DNA of 64,000 nt, from NCBI RefSeq assembly GCF_017916425.1, contig NZ_JAFMSX010000001.1:620001-684000 (forward strand). The letters run 5' to 3'. Shown piece after piece: positions 63,621 to 64,000 of the stretch. This DNA comes from Nocardioides sp. SYSU D00065. Lineage in GTDB: Bacteria > Actinomycetota > Actinomycetes > Propionibacteriales > Nocardioidaceae. A program made the translations under genes and the position numbers. The stretch's first letter is position 1, and each line of letters begins with the position of its first letter. The notes beneath the pieces are model-generated. The model saw nothing but the letters and a program-made list of their open reading frames with translations. It was not told the origin of the DNA and ran no database searches.

Positions 63621-63732
63621 GGCCGCACCCCACAGGGACCCGGTGAACCGCGGCGGTACGTCCGGTGAACGAGGCGGCTCCCCCGGGCGACGGGTCGGCC
63701 TCGACACGTGTGAGGACCCCGGCCAGGCGTCG

Positions 63733-63738
63733 TACAGT
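63733..63738 (+). promoter_or_regulatory. -10 element TACAGT of the aminopeptidase P gene
   Basis: TACAGT ends six bases before the GTG at 63745, predicting a leaderless mRNA. Confidence 0.5.
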
Positions 63739-63744
63739 GGCGGC

Positions 63745-64000
63745 GTGAGCGAGCCCACCGCCGAGACCCCCGCCGAGATTTCCGCCGAGACTCCCGTCGC
63801 GACGCCTGCCGAGGGCGGCGAGCTGAAGACCGAGTCCCACGACCCGGCCGTGCCCGCGGCCTACGCAGCCTTCATGCGCCAGGGCTGGGGCGAGCGGCCG
63901 CTCGACGTGCCGCGCCACCCCGTCGCCGACCTCGCCGCGACCCGACGCGCCAAGCTCGCCGAGGCCTTCCCCGGGGAGCGGCTCGTGCTGCCCGCCGGCA
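63745..64000 (+). CDS. pepP: Aminopeptidase P family protein, N-terminal part
   Basis: The first 85 residues are in the window; the gene runs off the right edge. After a Glu/Thr/Pro-rich tail (TAETPAEISAETPVATPAEGG) comes PAAYAAFMRQGWGERPLDVPRHPVADLAATRRAKLAEAFPGERLVLPAG, which matches the N-terminal creatinase-like domain of actinobacterial Xaa-Pro aminopeptidases. The metal-binding catalytic domain would lie outside the window. It removes N-terminal residues before proline. The GTG start follows TACAGT by six bases. It is divergent from the secreted phosphoesterase. Confidence 0.75.
   Translation, partial: MSEPTAETPAEISAETPVATPAEGGELKTESHDPAVPAAYAAFMRQGWGERPLDVPRHPVADLAATRRAKLAEAFPGERLVLPAG

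Noticed and set aside
59421..63668. A 1415-codon plus-strand open frame opposite the phosphoesterase
   Set aside because: Antisense shadow of a GC-rich gene; its product is Val/Gly/Arg/His-rich with no fold, and the minus-strand protein has a signal peptide and catalytic motifs.

Overview
The window is a stretch of chromosome from a very GC-rich actinobacterium. Family content and gene order point to the order Propionibacteriales, most like Nocardioides or a close relative. Reasons: strong codon bias for G/C at third positions, paired ClpP1/ClpP2, ANNNT-type promoters set 6-9 bases before start codons, a mycothiol-linked nitroreductase homologue, and a complete rod-shape (mre) cluster. From memory of the Mycobacterium tuberculosis genome, much of the order matches the Rv2440c-Rv2478c block (obg, rpmA, rplU, rne, ndk, folC, valS, clpX, clpP2, clpP1, tig, nei, rpiB, Rv2466c, pepN, Rv2468c, glbO, thioesterase, ABC-F, ssb paralogue). 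This synteny is recalled, not computed.

Layout. (1) 1-8.8 kb: the start of a probable cysteine desulfurase, a small membrane protein, a MazG-like protein, then leftward proB-obgE-rpmA-rplU-rne-TIGR03936. (2) 8.9-17.4 kb: a block of glycan genes (five GT2 proteins, one of them with two GT domains; a DUF2304 protein; a flippase; a GT-C-like membrane protein; a coiled-coil protein). It sits between TIGR03936 and its usual neighbour, the TIGR03960 radical SAM gene, and looks like an insertion into a core locus. (3) 17.5-26.4 kb: TIGR03960, a membrane-anchored EEP nuclease/phosphatase, and the elongasome operon mreB-mreC-mreD-PBP2-rodA. (4) 26.6-37.5 kb: ndk, DUF4233, folC, an acetyltransferase, valS, a small membrane protein, clpX, clpP2, clpP1 and tig. 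(5) 37.6-50.2 kb: tRNA-Pro, tRNA-Gly, a PP2C-type phosphatase, a Nei-type glycosylase, rpiB, an esterase, a LURP/tubby-like protein, metG, the Rv2466c-like protein, pepN, a DUF5130-like protein, a small secreted/membrane protein, MscS, a group II truncated globin and a double-hotdog thioesterase. (6) 50.3-64 kb: thiolase, MarR regulator, ABC-F ATPase (EttA-like), an SSB paralogue, two large membrane-linked GTPases with a PrsW-type protease, a 1420-residue secreted phosphoesterase, and the start of an aminopeptidase P.

How the parts work together. Translation and RNA turnover (rplU, rpmA, obgE, rne, valS, metG, ettA, two tRNAs), protein quality control (tig, clpP1, clpP2, clpX) and envelope growth (mre cluster, glycan block) dominate. 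Many genes have a TANNNT hexamer 6-9 bases before the start codon, most often TAGGCT, which predicts leaderless mRNAs. Non-coding features of note are an 84-bp near-perfect palindrome between marR and ettA, a triple 61-bp palindromic repeat after valS, four 14-bp repeats before mreB, a ClgR-like box before clpP1, and several strong hairpins between convergent or adjacent genes. No insertion sequence, prophage, CRISPR array or rRNA was found.
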